The translations under genes were made by a program, and so were the position numbers. The notes under the pieces were generated by a model. The model searched no databases and was not told where the DNA came from. It saw only the letters and a program-made list of their open reading frames with translations. Below, in pieces: positions 8,396 through 16,161 of a DNA stretch of 64,000 nt. The first letter of the stretch is position 1, and every line of letters starts with the position of its first letter. Source of the DNA: Heyndrickxia acidicola (GTDB lineage Bacteria; Bacillota; Bacilli; Bacillales; Bacillaceae_C); NCBI RefSeq assembly GCF_001636425.1, contig NZ_KV440953.1:1624847-1688846 (forward strand), read 5' to 3'.

Positions 8396-9664
8396 TTATT
8401 CCTCCGCTCCTGTTAAAAAATAAATAGTATCCATTTCAATCTTTTTCGCTGTTTCAACAATTTGTTCTTTTGTAACCTTTTCAGTTCCTTCAATCCATAG
8501 CTCAAATTTTAAATCCTGTTTTGCCACCACATTGTGATACAAAATTTCAACCAGACCTCTTGCCGTATCAACAGTTTCTAATAGCTGATTATTAATCACC
8601 GCTTTGGTCTGCTTTATTTCATCCTCTGAAAAATTCCCCTTTTTCATTTCGTCAAATTGTTCGTTAATAATGGTAACGGCTTGATTATAATTTTTGTTCT
8701 CAATTCCGCTCATTACCATCATCAAGCCTTTATGGCTTTCAAGGCGGCTTGCAGCATAGTAGGCGAGACTCGCTTTTTCCCGTACATTAATAAACAGCTT
8801 TGAATGTGAAAATCCTCCAAATATTCCATTAAACATTTGCAAAGCAAAATAATTTGGATCACCATAGGTAATGTTGGTTCTGAAGCCAATATTTAATTTC
8901 CCTTGTTTAACCTCTTGTGTCTCCTTAATTTCTTTTACTTTTTCAACTTGATGCTGCTTCCTGGTTTCAACAACCTGTGGAGTGCGTGACTCGAATTGTA
9001 ATCTTTCACAAAATTCCTCCACTTCATGTTCTTCTACGTCCCCAATCACGTACAAATCCAACTCATCTTCGTTTAACGCGCTTTTATAATATTGATAAAG
9101 GGACTCCGGAGTAATAGAATGAATACTTTCCTTTTCACCATTTGCTTCAAGTGCATATGGCTCTCCCTCACACATCTCTTCTACAAGGCGTACACTTGAA
9201 TAACGCATCTTATCATCATAAATGGATTGAATTCTTTGTTTTAAAGTCCTTTTTTCTTTTTCCACCGTTTCTGCATGGAATGCCTCATTTTCTGCATTGG
9301 GATTCAGCAGAACCTCTGACAGAAAGTCGATTCCTTTTTTCAGCAAAGGAGTCGTATCCTTCAAGAACTTTTCGTTCGCTATATCAATTGTAAAGGAAAT
9401 AACATGATACTCCCCTTTTTTGGCCAGATCCACAAAAAAACCGGCTCCATACAAATCATCTAAATAAGATCGCAGCGCGGTGGTAGTGGGATATATTTTC
9501 GTACTGCTTTGGAGGACATTTGGCAGCAGCGCCCTTAACGTTACTGTATCTGAAGTTAAAGGGGCTTTCATTTTCCAAATAAGTGTATTTGTTTTATATT
9601 TACTCGTCTTGACAATATGTAAATTAAATCCATTTTTCTTTTTGATTATTTCATTTACCGTCAT
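8396..9664 (-). CDS. ymfF: YmfF, M16-family protein lacking the zinc motif
   Basis: About 422 aa, with M16 peptidase fold features (VEKEKRTLKQRIQSIYDDK; GGFSHSKLFINVREKASLAYYAASRLE, the latter a conserved C-terminal M16 segment). The N-terminal domain has no HxxEH where the catalytic paralogue YmfH has it, so it is probably the non-catalytic subunit. Two in-frame ATGs lie at 9670 and 9664; AAGGAGGA abuts the first and is well spaced from the second, so 9664 is chosen. It is transcribed with ymfH and separated from the upstream nucleoside transporter by a terminator. Confidence 0.87.
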   Translation of the reverse strand: MTVNEIIKKKNGFNLHIVKTSKYKTNTLIWKMKAPLTSDTVTLRALLPNVLQSSTKIYPTTTALRSYLDDLYGAGFFVDLAKKGEYHVISFTIDIANEKFLKDTTPLLKKGIDFLSEVLLNPNAENEAFHAETVEKEKRTLKQRIQSIYDDKMRYSSVRLVEEMCEGEPYALEANGEKESIHSITPESLYQYYKSALNEDELDLYVIGDVEEHEVEEFCERLQFESRTPQVVETRKQHQVEKVKEIKETQEVKQGKLNIGFRTNITYGDPNYFALQMFNGIFGGFSHSKLFINVREKASLAYYAASRLESHKGLMMVMSGIENKNYNQAVTIINEQFDEMKKGNFSEDEIKQTKAVINNQLLETVDTARGLVEILYHNVVAKQDLKFELWIEGTEKVTKEQIVETAKKIEMDTIYFLTGAEE

Positions 9665-9880
9665 AACCATTCCTCCTTATAAATTAGGATGCTGCTGCAT
9701 AAATTGCCGCTTACTTCATAATACTATTTTGGAATGAAGTTATTCTTACTATACATTCTTTTAAACAATTCCTTCAAGTATTTGCCTTTACAGGAAGGAA
9801 TCTCTGCGCTTATTCTCACCATTTCAAACATCTGCCTGTTCTCCCCCAGGTTTTGAGATTATTCTCTCAACTGAATGAGC

Positions 9881-9910
9881 AAAAAAAAGACTCCTAAGAG
9901 GGAGTCTTTC
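9881..9910 (-). terminator. Terminator of the nup operon
   Basis: Minus strand AAAGACTCC / GGAGTCTTT with a short loop, followed by a run of Ts, directly after the nupQ stop codon. Confidence 0.85.
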
Positions 9911-9914
9911 ACTT

Positions 9915-10874
9915 TTATCTATGGCCTTTAATATATGGCTGTCCTGATGCTTTTGGTGCGTCTGCTCTGCCAATGAAGCCTGCAAGAGCAAGAATTGTCA
10001 ACACATAAGGTGCTATTAATAAAATAACATCAGGTATATGCTTCATAAACGGAATATCCGCCCCCACTATACTTAAACTTTGGGCAAAGCCGAAGAATAG
10101 AGCCGCGCCCATCGCTCCAAGCGGATGCCATTTTCCAAAGATCATGGCTGCAAGCGCCATGAAACCTTGTCCAGAAATCGTAGAGTAACTGAAATTCAGT
10201 GTAATGGACTGGGCATAAACCGCACCGCCAAGTCCGCCAAATATTCCTGAAAGCACAACGGCAAAGTATCGCATTTTTACCACGTTGATTCCCATGGTGT
10301 CAGCCGCCATTGGATGTTCTCCAACTGAACGGAGCCTTAAACCAAAGGGTGTTTTATAGATGATATACCACACAACCACGGCCATGATGATAGCAAGGTA
10401 AGATGGATAGGTTACATTGGTAAAGAAAATATCCCCAATAATGGGTATGTGTTTTAAAACAGGAATATCGACTTGTTTGAAATTATTTACGATAAAGTCC
10501 GTTTGACCTTTTCCGTATAATTTTTTTACAAGGAATACAGCAAGACCCAACGCTAAAAAGTTAATGGCAACACCGCTTACTGTTTGGTCTGCCCTAAAGG
10601 TTATCGCCGCTACTGCATGCAAAAGAGCAAATAAACCAGCCGCCACCATCGCCACCACTAATCCAAGCCATGGAGCTGCACCTCCAAGAGATTTTCCAAA
10701 GGTTAAGTTAAACACTATAGAACTGAAAGCACCAATAATCATCAAGCCTTCAAGACCAATATTTACTACACCGGATCTTTCCGAGAAAACGCCTCCCAGG
10801 GCAGTGAAAATTAAAGGTGCAGCCGATAAAAGAGAAGCAGAAATAATTATCTCCAGCGCTGTCATTAAGCTCAT
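9915..10874 (-). CDS. nupQ: Nucleoside ABC transporter permease NupQ
   Basis: 319 aa polytopic membrane protein of the BPD_transp_2 type (about 8-10 hydrophobic segments), with the family segment FSERSGVVNIGLEGLMIIGA near residue 30 and a small-residue-rich fold. It is the second permease of a BMP-dependent nucleoside importer in the plasma membrane. ATG start with GGGAGG nine bases upstream. It follows nupP directly and ends the nupN-O-P-Q operon at a strong terminator. B. subtilis nupQ (yufQ) is the closest named relative I know; its operon imports guanosine and other nucleosides. Confidence 0.9.
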   Translation of the reverse strand: MSLMTALEIIISASLLSAAPLIFTALGGVFSERSGVVNIGLEGLMIIGAFSSIVFNLTFGKSLGGAAPWLGLVVAMVAAGLFALLHAVAAITFRADQTVSGVAINFLALGLAVFLVKKLYGKGQTDFIVNNFKQVDIPVLKHIPIIGDIFFTNVTYPSYLAIIMAVVVWYIIYKTPFGLRLRSVGEHPMAADTMGINVVKMRYFAVVLSGIFGGLGGAVYAQSITLNFSYSTISGQGFMALAAMIFGKWHPLGAMGAALFFGFAQSLSIVGADIPFMKHIPDVILLIAPYVLTILALAGFIGRADAPKASGQPYIKGHR

Positions 10875-11918
10875 TTATTTTACCTCCCTTTTAAATCGAG
10901 TGATTAACCACTTGATCATATAGCTTGATGCAACAAAAAATATGATAAGAGCGATGACAATGTCCACCAGTTCAGTCGGCACACCGGATTGAAGCGGCAT
11001 ATTTAACGCCCCTACTTTTAAAGCACCGAACAATAAAGCAGCAAGCACAACCCCAAGTGCTGTGTTTCCTCCTAATAAAGCAACAGCTATACCATCAAAA
11101 CCAATTCCTGTAAAAGTATTATTTAGTGCAGCATGCCCGAATTCTCCCAGTCCTTCCATGGCACCGCCGAGTCCGGCAAAGGCACCGGAAATAACCATAG
11201 ATAAGATAATATTGCGATTCACATGCATCCCTGCATACTGAGATGCATGCTGATTAAACCCGACAGCCTTTAACTCGAAGCCCAAAGTTGTTTTTTCAAG
11301 CAAGTACCACATTATAACTGCCGCAATAATAGAAAGATAGATTCCATTATGTAAAGTGGAGTCATCTGTGATACTGGATAGAAAATTGGATTTTAACGAT
11401 GCAGAACTTGGTACGTCTTTGGTAATATCACCCTGGTTTGAAAGGACATTACGTACAATATAGTTTGTGACCTGAAGTGCAATATAGTTCATCATGATCG
11501 TGACAATAACTTCATGAACTCTAAGACGTGCTTTTAAAATTCCAGGTATGAACCCCCAAATTGCTCCGGCAGCAGCCGCTGCCAGAATAGCTAAAGGCAG
11601 GTGGATGATTTTAGGAAGGTGAAAAGCCAGTCCTACCCATACAGCTGCAATCCAGCCGACTAAAAGCTGCCCTTCGACGCCAATATTGAATAACCCCGTT
11701 CTAAAGGCGAAGGCTACTGCAAGACCAGCAAATATATAAGGAGTCATCTGACGGAGGGTTTCACCAATATAAAACGTTTGTCCAAAAGCACCATCCCAAA
11801 GAGCGGCATAGCCTGTTAACGGGTTATACCCGCTAATAAGCATTATTATCGCTCCTGCAATAATTCCTAATAGGACGGCAATAACAGGAATTAATAAATT
11901 TACTAGACGATTAGACAT
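10875..11918 (-). CDS. nupP: Nucleoside ABC transporter permease NupP
   Basis: About 347 aa polytopic permease with the segment FRTGLFNIGVEGQLLVGWIA (about residue 80) and the motif GLGGAMEGLG, characteristic of BMP/ribose-type permeases. It pairs with NupQ to form the channel. The frame can start at GTG 11930 or ATG 11918; the ATG gives MSNRLVNLLIPVIAVLLG, which looks like the known relatives, and is preferred, but its ribosome binding site (GGGTGA) is weak. It overlaps the nupO stop by about 8 bp, implying translational coupling. Confidence 0.88.
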   Translation of the reverse strand: MSNRLVNLLIPVIAVLLGIIAGAIIMLISGYNPLTGYAALWDGAFGQTFYIGETLRQMTPYIFAGLAVAFAFRTGLFNIGVEGQLLVGWIAAVWVGLAFHLPKIIHLPLAILAAAAAGAIWGFIPGILKARLRVHEVIVTIMMNYIALQVTNYIVRNVLSNQGDITKDVPSSASLKSNFLSSITDDSTLHNGIYLSIIAAVIMWYLLEKTTLGFELKAVGFNQHASQYAGMHVNRNIILSMVISGAFAGLGGAMEGLGEFGHAALNNTFTGIGFDGIAVALLGGNTALGVVLAALLFGALKVGALNMPLQSGVPTELVDIVIALIIFFVASSYMIKWLITRFKREVK

Positions 11919-13446
11919 TCCCAAATTCACCCGCTTCCTTCTGTTTTGACCCTGCCATCAGCAAGCCCAGCTCCGTTTCAGACGTTTGATTTGGATCGAC
12001 GATCGCCACTACATTCCCTTCAAAAATAACGGCAATCCGGTCACTGACATTCATAATTTCATCCAGCTCGAATGATAATAGCAGAACAGCCTTGCCTTGA
12101 TCACGCTGTTCTATTAGGCGTTTATGGATGAATTCGATTGCACCGACATCCAGCCCCCTTGTGGGCTGTGCTGCGATTAAGAGGTCCGGGTTTCGGTCAA
12201 CTTCCCTGCCAATTATGGCTTTTTGCTGATTTCCTCCAGACAAAGACCTAGCTTTTGTCTCTTCGCTTGGCGTTCTTACATCAAATTCTTCTATTATTTT
12301 TTTCGCCTTTTTAACTATTTCTTTATGATTCAAAAATCCGCCTTTTGAATAAGGTTTCTGATAATAAGTTTGGAGAACAATATTTTCAGCAATGGTATAA
12401 TCCAATACTAATCCATGCTTATGCCGGTCTTCCGGAATATGACCGATTCCGCTTTCAGTAATCTTTCTAGGTTTTAAGTTTAGAATGTCTTTCCCATTTA
12501 CCTTAATGGAGCCGCTAACGGCTTTTCTAAGACCCGTAATGGATTCAATTAATTCGGATTGTCCATTTCCGTCTACCCCAGCGAGCCCGACAATCTCTCC
12601 TGCCCTAACTGTTAAATTCAATCCTCTTACCGCCTGGACACCCCTTGAATCATTCACTACCAGCTCATTTATTTCCAGTATCGATTCCCCTGGGATGGAG
12701 TGCTTCTTTTCCGTTTTAAAGGATACTTCACGGCCGACCATTAAATTGGCAAGTTCATTTGGGTTGGTTTCGCTCACATTGACTGTACCAATCCCTTTGC
12801 CCTTTCTTATAACAGTCACTCTATGGCACACTTCCATAATCTCTTTCAGCTTGTGAGTAATAAGAATGATCGACTTGCCCTCTTTAATTAAGGTTTTCAT
12901 AATTTGAATCAATTCATTAATCTCTTGAGGTGTTAAAACAGCAGTTGGTTCATCAAATATAATGATGTCTGCACCCCGATATAATGTTTTTAATATTTCA
13001 ACTCTTTGCTGCATACCAACTGAGATATCAGCAATTTTAGCTTTAGGATCGACTGATAATCCGTATTTTTCTGAAATCTCTCTAACTTCTTGTTCAGCTT
13101 TTTTAATATCTATCCTTCCGCCGGATTTTGGCTCTTTCCCTAGAATGATATTTTCAGTGACGGTAAACTTATCTACCAGCATAAAATGCTGATGGACCAT
13201 TCCGATACCTAAATCATTTGCTATATTGGGATTGGTAATGGCAACACGGGATCCATTTACACGAATTTCTCCTTTTTCAGGCTGGTAAAGACCAAAAAGA
13301 ACATTCATTAATGTGGATTTTCCTGCTCCATTTTCACCGAGCAGAGCATGTATTTCCCCTTTTTTTAACTGTAAAGTGATATTATCGTTTGCTATGATGC
13401 CAGGGAATTCCTTGCGTATATTCAGCATCTCAATAACATAATCCAC
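11911..13446 (-). CDS. nupO: Nucleoside ABC transporter ATP-binding protein NupO
   Basis: 511 aa with two fused nucleotide-binding domains. NBD1 has Walker A GENGAGKST, signature ISVGMQQRVEIL and Walker B IIIFDEPTAVLT. NBD2 has a degenerate Walker A (GVDGNGQSEL), signature LSGGNQQKAI and a TRGLD segment, as in RbsA/MglA-type ATPases. The open frame runs 57 codons further (to 13617), but the GTG at 13444-13446 has AAGGAG upstream and gives MDYVIEMLNIRKEFPG, matching B. subtilis NupO length. It lies after a double hairpin separating it from the lipoprotein gene. Cytoplasmic face of the importer. Confidence 0.92.
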   Translation of the reverse strand: MDYVIEMLNIRKEFPGIIANDNITLQLKKGEIHALLGENGAGKSTLMNVLFGLYQPEKGEIRVNGSRVAITNPNIANDLGIGMVHQHFMLVDKFTVTENIILGKEPKSGGRIDIKKAEQEVREISEKYGLSVDPKAKIADISVGMQQRVEILKTLYRGADIIIFDEPTAVLTPQEINELIQIMKTLIKEGKSIILITHKLKEIMEVCHRVTVIRKGKGIGTVNVSETNPNELANLMVGREVSFKTEKKHSIPGESILEINELVVNDSRGVQAVRGLNLTVRAGEIVGLAGVDGNGQSELIESITGLRKAVSGSIKVNGKDILNLKPRKITESGIGHIPEDRHKHGLVLDYTIAENIVLQTYYQKPYSKGGFLNHKEIVKKAKKIIEEFDVRTPSEETKARSLSGGNQQKAIIGREVDRNPDLLIAAQPTRGLDVGAIEFIHKRLIEQRDQGKAVLLLSFELDEIMNVSDRIAVIFEGNVVAIVDPNQTSETELGLLMAGSKQKEAGEFGNV

Positions 13447-13530
13447 CCTTATCCACTCCTTGTAAGGTAACAGACTTGTAATACGTAGTACAAAAGAAAT
13501 TAAGCAAAGCGTGCACTCTTTACTAACCCT

Positions 13531-13609
13531 AAATGAAAAATAGAAAAGCTTCTGTTTTTCATTTAAGGTTCTTCCAGAGACAGACTTAAACTGCCTTCTC
13601 TGGAAGAAC
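13531..13609 (-). promoter_or_regulatory. Paired intercistronic hairpins between nupN and nupO
   Basis: Two stable inverted repeats lie in the 176-bp nupN-nupO gap. GTTCTTCCAGAGA / TCTCTGGAAGAAC (13568-13609) is a perfect 13-bp stem. AAATGAAAAA / TTTTTCATTT (13531-13564) follows it in the transcript. Neither is followed by a clean T-run, so they look more like mRNA stabilising or processing elements than full terminators. Such elements commonly raise binding-protein expression above that of the transporter genes. Confidence 0.6.
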
Positions 13610-13622
13610 AGAGGCAAAAGAA

Positions 13623-14684
13623 TTAATTTGTTGGTTTTGTCGGAATATTAACTTGTCCGTTGATGATCTTTTGTTTCCAATCATCCACTTGTTTTAACAC
13701 ATCTTTTGAAATATTTTCAGTAGATGGAGCGATGCCAACTCCCCCTTGTTTTAAACCGTATTCAATTTGTTGTCCGCCAGGGAATTTGCCGTCTTTTGTT
13801 TTTTGGGATAAATCAATTACAGCCTTATCTACGTGTTTAACCATTGATGTCAGTGTTACATCATATTGCTTGTTGTTGACTGTCACTTTACCTTCGTCGT
13901 ACTGGTCACGGTCTACACCGATAACCCAAATATTTCTGCTTGGGTCTTGTTGTTTGAGGTTTTTCGCTTCAGTAAATACACCAATTCCGGTAGCGCCGGC
14001 AGCATGATAAATAATATCATCGCCTGTTTGATACATGGCAGCTGCCATAGATTGTCCTTTGCTGGCGTTGTCAAATGCACCGGCAAATTGAATCTGTACA
14101 TTGGCTTTTGGATTTACTGCTTTAACTCCAGCTTGGAAGCCGGCAGCAAATTTGTTGATCAGATCGCTGTCTGTTCCGCCAATGAAGCCAATTTTGTTGG
14201 TTTTAGTTGTTAATCCTGCTACTACCCCAACAAGGAATGATCCTTCCTGCTCCTTGAATGTTATGCTCGCTACATTGTTTTGCCCTGTAATCACATCATC
14301 CACAATGGCAAAATCATCATTTTTACGCTGTGCTGCAATCTGCTTTACTGCAGGTGTCAGGTTGTAGCCGATTCCATATGTAAGATTAAAACCATTACGT
14401 ACGGAGGCATTCAGGTTCGTTGTATAATCAGAGCTTGAATTAGATTGGAAGTACGTGTAACCACCAGTACCTTTTTTCATGTTATTGTCCTGACCGAATT
14501 TTTGCAGCCCTTCCCATGCAGACTGGTTGAAGGATTTATCGTCAATGCCGCCTACGTCTGTTACTAGTGCAACCGAAAATTTACTTTTGTCCCCAGATTT
14601 CCCTTGATCGCTTCCACAAGCACTTAAAAGCGTTCCTGCCGCTAGAACTAATGACAACGCTAACCCGATTTTACGCTTTTTCAA
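13623..14684 (-). CDS. nupN: Nucleoside-binding lipoprotein NupN (BMP family)
   Basis: 353 aa BMP/Med family substrate-binding protein. It has a lipoprotein signal peptide: basic KKRK start, hydrophobic stretch and lipobox LLSAC with the lipidated cysteine at residue 23. The mature protein contains the BMP motifs [20 protein letters not shown] and [20 protein letters not shown]. It captures nucleosides outside the membrane for NupPQ-NupO. TTG start (14682-14684) behind AGGGGG. First gene of the transporter operon, 60 bp after ymfC, whose GntR product is a plausible regulator. Confidence 0.92.
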   Translation of the reverse strand: MKKRKIGLALSLVLAAGTLLSACGSDQGKSGDKSKFSVALVTDVGGIDDKSFNQSAWEGLQKFGQDNNMKKGTGGYTYFQSNSSSDYTTNLNASVRNGFNLTYGIGYNLTPAVKQIAAQRKNDDFAIVDDVITGQNNVASITFKEQEGSFLVGVVAGLTTKTNKIGFIGGTDSDLINKFAAGFQAGVKAVNPKANVQIQFAGAFDNASKGQSMAAAMYQTGDDIIYHAAGATGIGVFTEAKNLKQQDPSRNIWVIGVDRDQYDEGKVTVNNKQYDVTLTSMVKHVDKAVIDLSQKTKDGKFPGGQQIEYGLKQGGVGIAPSTENISKDVLKQVDDWKQKIINGQVNIPTKPTN

Positions 14685-14744
14685 AATGAGTACCCCCTAA
14701 TGGTTTGTTTGATTAAAACTAGTAGGCGTTTTAAAGTGATCGAT

Positions 14745-15467
14745 TCATATACGCTTTCTTAAGACATGAAAGCTGAATTTATCCGCTTTAAAAAAATTGA
14801 CAGAGTATAGTATCGCCTCGTCCTTCTCATCAAAGTGAAGCTGCTTTAACACTAAGAGGGCAGTTTCCGGATCACATTCCAAAATTGGCGAAATTTTTTC
14901 GTGGTAACCAACAGGTTCAATTTGCGCCACAGCATGTGTGATTTTTCTGTTATCTTCCTCGAGTATTTTCAAGAAAGAGATATCCCGGTTCGTAAAATCC
15001 CTAGGAAATAGCTTAACCGGCATTTTATCAATACAGTAAACCACCGGTTCTCCATTCGCAGTTCTTACCCTCTCAACAACAGCAATCTCATCTTCCCTTT
15101 CACAAGAAAAACGGCGGATATCCTCCTCAGTCGGACATTGGGTCGTTTGGCTTAAAAAGATTGTGCCGGGTTCCATGCCTGCATTTGCAATCATTTCAGT
15201 GACACTGTAAAGCTGTTCTATCCCTGAAGAAAATAACGGCTTAGGATTTACGAAGGTTCCAACACCATGACGGCGGGTAATCACGTTCTCTTCTTCAAGG
15301 ACGCGAAGTGCCTCCCGTAAAGTGGCCCTGCTGACCCCTAACTGTTTAGCCAGGTCAAATTCCGATGGCAAACGTTCATTTTCTTGGAAAACGCCTGCTT
15401 TTATATCATCCTTTAGCCTGTCCATGACCTGCAGATATAAATGTCTACTATCTGTTCTTATTGACAT
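14745..15467 (-). CDS. ymfC: YmfC, GntR/HutC-family transcriptional regulator
   Basis: 240 aa. An N-terminal winged helix (about 1-72; [22 protein letters not shown]) is followed by a UTRA effector domain (about 85-235; [19 protein letters not shown]). This is the HutC/FarR subfamily, which senses small metabolites. ATG start at 15465-15467. Directly upstream of nupNOPQ with no terminator between, it may be co-transcribed with them and may control nucleoside uptake; that link is inferred from position. Its own promoter carries a palindrome just downstream of the predicted transcript start, suggesting autoregulation. Confidence 0.9.
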   Translation of the reverse strand: MSIRTDSRHLYLQVMDRLKDDIKAGVFQENERLPSEFDLAKQLGVSRATLREALRVLEEENVITRRHGVGTFVNPKPLFSSGIEQLYSVTEMIANAGMEPGTIFLSQTTQCPTEEDIRRFSCEREDEIAVVERVRTANGEPVVYCIDKMPVKLFPRDFTNRDISFLKILEEDNRKITHAVAQIEPVGYHEKISPILECDPETALLVLKQLHFDEKDEAILYSVNFFKADKFSFHVLRKRI

Positions 15468-15495
15468 AAGAGGAATCCCACCAATCTTTCTAAAG

Positions 15496-15513
15496 ACATC
15501 AGACCTCTGATGT
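15496..15513 (-). promoter_or_regulatory. Palindrome downstream of the ymfC promoter (candidate operator)
   Basis: ACATCAGA-CC-TCTGATGT is a perfect 8-bp inverted repeat. On the minus strand it lies about 16-33 nt after the predicted transcript start of ymfC and 28 bp before its ATG. Position and symmetry suit an autoregulatory GntR operator. I see no second copy before nupN. The seven Ts on the plus-strand side could alternatively make it a weak plus-strand terminator. Confidence 0.5.
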
Positions 15514-15535
15514 TTTTTTCCTACTAACCGAAAAT

Positions 15536-15560
15536 ACTATATCATGTTTTTTTCAATTTA
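15536..15560 (-). promoter_or_regulatory. Candidate ymfC promoter with extended -10
   Basis: Minus strand TGATATAGT is an extended -10 (TG-n-TATAGT, hexamer at 15536-15541). No good -35 lies at 17 bp; a TTGTTT is 20 bp away. It would place the transcript start near 15529. Confidence 0.45.
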
Positions 15561-15634
15561 GAAACAAAATTATTACATTTTGTCGAAAAAAGGCGACTTC
15601 ATTTTATAAATAGAATAATCAATCTTTTTTATGT

Positions 15635-16086
15635 AGAAAAGCGCAAGCGCCTCGTTCATCGGCGTACGGATTTCACAGTCTTTGACTGAGATAAGGAAAC
15701 ACAGCGAGGTTTTTTACGAGCTGATGTTGACTTATCACAGGGAGAAGACGGAGAAATCCGCTAGCCGATAGGCGCTGGAGCTAGACAAAGAAAAGTGCAG
15801 GCGCCTCGTTCACCGGCGTACGGATTTCACAGTCTTTGACTGAGATAAGGAAACAGAGCGAGGTTATCAACGAGCTGATGTTGACTTATCGTAGGGAGAA
15901 GATGGAGAAATCCGCTAGCCGATAGGCGCTGGAGCTAGACAAAGAAAAGTGCAGGCGCCTCGTTCACCGGCGTACGGATTCCGTAGTCTTCAACTGAGAT
16001 AAAGGAAACACAGCGAGGCTATCCACGAGGTGTTGTTGGCTGGGAGAAGACGGAGAAATCCTTACGCCGATAGGAGCTGGACAAAG
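15635..16086. repeat. Three tandem copies of the hairpin intergenic repeat
   Basis: Three head-to-tail units of about 145-155 bp (15635-15786, 15788-15940, 15942-16086). Each begins AAAAGYGCARGCGCCTCGTT and ends with GATAGGCGCTGGAGCTAGAC or a variant. Within a unit, GGCGTACGGATTTC at the left pairs with GAAATCCGCTAGCC at the right, so each can fold into one long hairpin. Units 1 and 2 are nearly identical; unit 3 is more diverged. Single copies occur at 35818, 41565 and 46238. No open reading frame is supported. Confidence 0.85.
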
Positions 16087-16121
16087 ACGATGTTAGGAAC
16101 AAAGCCTTTCTCATTAACGTC

Positions 16122-16155
16122 AAAAAGAGCGAATGACTGGTATCCGCTCTTTTTA
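16122..16155 (-). terminator. Terminator of spoIIIE
   Basis: AAAAAGAGCG / CGCTCTTTTT perfect stem with a 13-nt loop, T-rich 3' arm on the minus strand, just after the spoIIIE stop. Confidence 0.85.
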
Positions 16156-16161
16156 TCACCT

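Noticed and set aside
11911-13617. Long N-terminal extension of NupO
   Set aside because: The extra 57 codons cover the two intercistronic hairpins, and a GTG with a good ribosome binding site at 13446 gives the normal family N-terminus.
15635-16086. CRISPR-like array
   Set aside because: The units are ~150 bp, contiguous and lack unique spacers between short repeats; there are no cas genes. It is a tandem intergenic repeat.
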